In this document: positions 63,456 to 64,000 of the stretch, piece after piece
Layout: each line of letters starts with the position of its first letter
Numbering within the stretch: position 1 is the first letter of the stretch
Source: Agrypnia vestita
Lineage: Eukaryota > Arthropoda > Insecta > Trichoptera > Phryganeidae
Assembly: GCA_016648135.1 (NCBI GenBank)
Contig: JADDOH010023735.1
Coordinates: forward strand, 1-64,000
Direction: 5' to 3'
Length of the DNA: 64,000 nucleotides
The notes under the pieces: generated by a model
The model's input: only the letters and a program-made list of their open reading frames with translations
Told to the model about the DNA's origin: nothing
Database searches by the model: none
Translations under genes and position numbers: made by a program

Positions 63456-63931
63456 TATAGTTACATTGGACGAACCAACCGAAAGATATCCGCCAGAATA
63501 GCCGAACATGCTGTGGACGTAAAAAAACAAAAAGTTCACATCATCCCTAGCACACCATACTATGACAGAAGGTCATAAGTCAATTTTGATGGAGCATCTA
63601 CGGCTGCAAGTTTAAATAATGATACGGCAAGGATCTATAGAGAAGCAATCGAAATATACAAAAAACCCAACAGTCCAAATAACAGAGACGACAGTATCAG
63701 ATTACCGAACACCTGGCTCAATATATTAGAAAATACATCAACTCTCCAGAAAACACCCACCATTAATACAAACATTAAAAACTCATCAGCGCCAAACAAA
63801 TTGCCAATTACACCCACCATTAACACAAACATTAAAAACTCGTTAGCGCCGAACAAATTGCCAAACCCCCCAAAAACAGATAGAATTCTAAGAAGTAATG
63901 CAAACAAAGGACCACCACATTTTTCAAACTG
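63456..63931 (+). pseudogene. PLE GIY-YIG endonuclease with duplicated tail
   Basis: YIGRTNRKISARIAEHAVD has the second motif, arginine and glutamate; the first (GIY) motif is lost in the repeat upstream. It continues 'NFDGASTAASLNNDTARIYR' EAIEIYKKPNSPNNRDDS and 'LPNTWLNILEN', the full tail. A 57-bp unit (63754-63810, 63811-63867) is duplicated in frame, repeating TPTINTNIKNS..APNKLP. A frameshift lies near 63577. Confidence 0.8.
63754..63867 (+). repeat. In-frame 57-bp tandem duplication
   Basis: Two units of 19 codons with few differences, in the C-terminal tail of the PLE protein. Confidence 0.9.
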
Positions 63932-64000
63932 AATTTACTTGACTCTGAGCTGTCGGCCTTAAATAACGTGTTTTCATGAACTTATGAGAGCGAAACTTCA

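Overview
The window looks like AT-rich nuclear DNA of an arthropod, most likely an insect. Almost everything recognisable is a broken transposable element: non-LTR retrotransposons resembling the Jockey, R1, CR1 and RTE groups, Penelope-like elements (PLEs) with GIY-YIG endonuclease domains, Ty3/gypsy and Ty1/copia elements, a short LTR element, Helitrons, and a possible Merlin-type transposase. Host-like signals are few: a PDZ-domain exon with canonical splice sites (13866-14071), a possible last exon (16207-16488), and a possible first exon with an F-box-like end (34727-34833). No intact gene was found. Nearly every element ORF carries frameshifts, stops or deletions. No rRNA gene, CRISPR array or prokaryotic operon is visible. 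The species cannot be named from the sequence alone.

Layout. 1-3900: little recognisable, with several hairpins. 3900-10450: LINE tail fragments, a purine-rich repeat and a structured GC-rich patch. 10640-13200: two PLE pieces head to tail; the GIY-YIG coding stretch of the second has expanded into ten copies of about 119 bp. 13860-16600: PDZ exon, LINE insertions, possible last exon. 17990-22160: Jockey and RTE reverse transcriptases, one split by a foreign ORF. 22780-27145: a Jockey/CR1 mosaic holding a 136-bp insert flanked by 14-bp target duplications. 27300-30180: gypsy gag-pro-RT remnant. 31570-32107: candidate Helitron with two blocks of heat-shock-element half-sites. 32890-45757: LINE, RTE and PLE debris and a tRNA-like unit. 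45758-49640: copia element (5' LTR to integrase) with a 1.0-kb LTR element inserted in the integrase and flanked by a 5-bp duplication. 49650-57660: PLE, RTE, CR1 and Jockey pieces. 57685-60220: Helitron Rep fragments and a LINE ORF1. 60640-63930: small ORF, perfect hairpin, LTR-like promoter, second copy of the short retroposon, and PLE domains.

How it fits together. I count roughly 44 element fragments reading on the + strand and 2 on the - strand. Such a strand bias among dead, nested, diverse elements is what a uni-strand piRNA cluster would look like, though the sequence alone cannot show transcription. The strongest undescribed candidates are the 132-136 bp retroposon with two independent 14-bp target duplications, the HSE-bearing Helitron, the hammerhead-like motifs at PLE ends, and the satellite born from a GIY-YIG exon.
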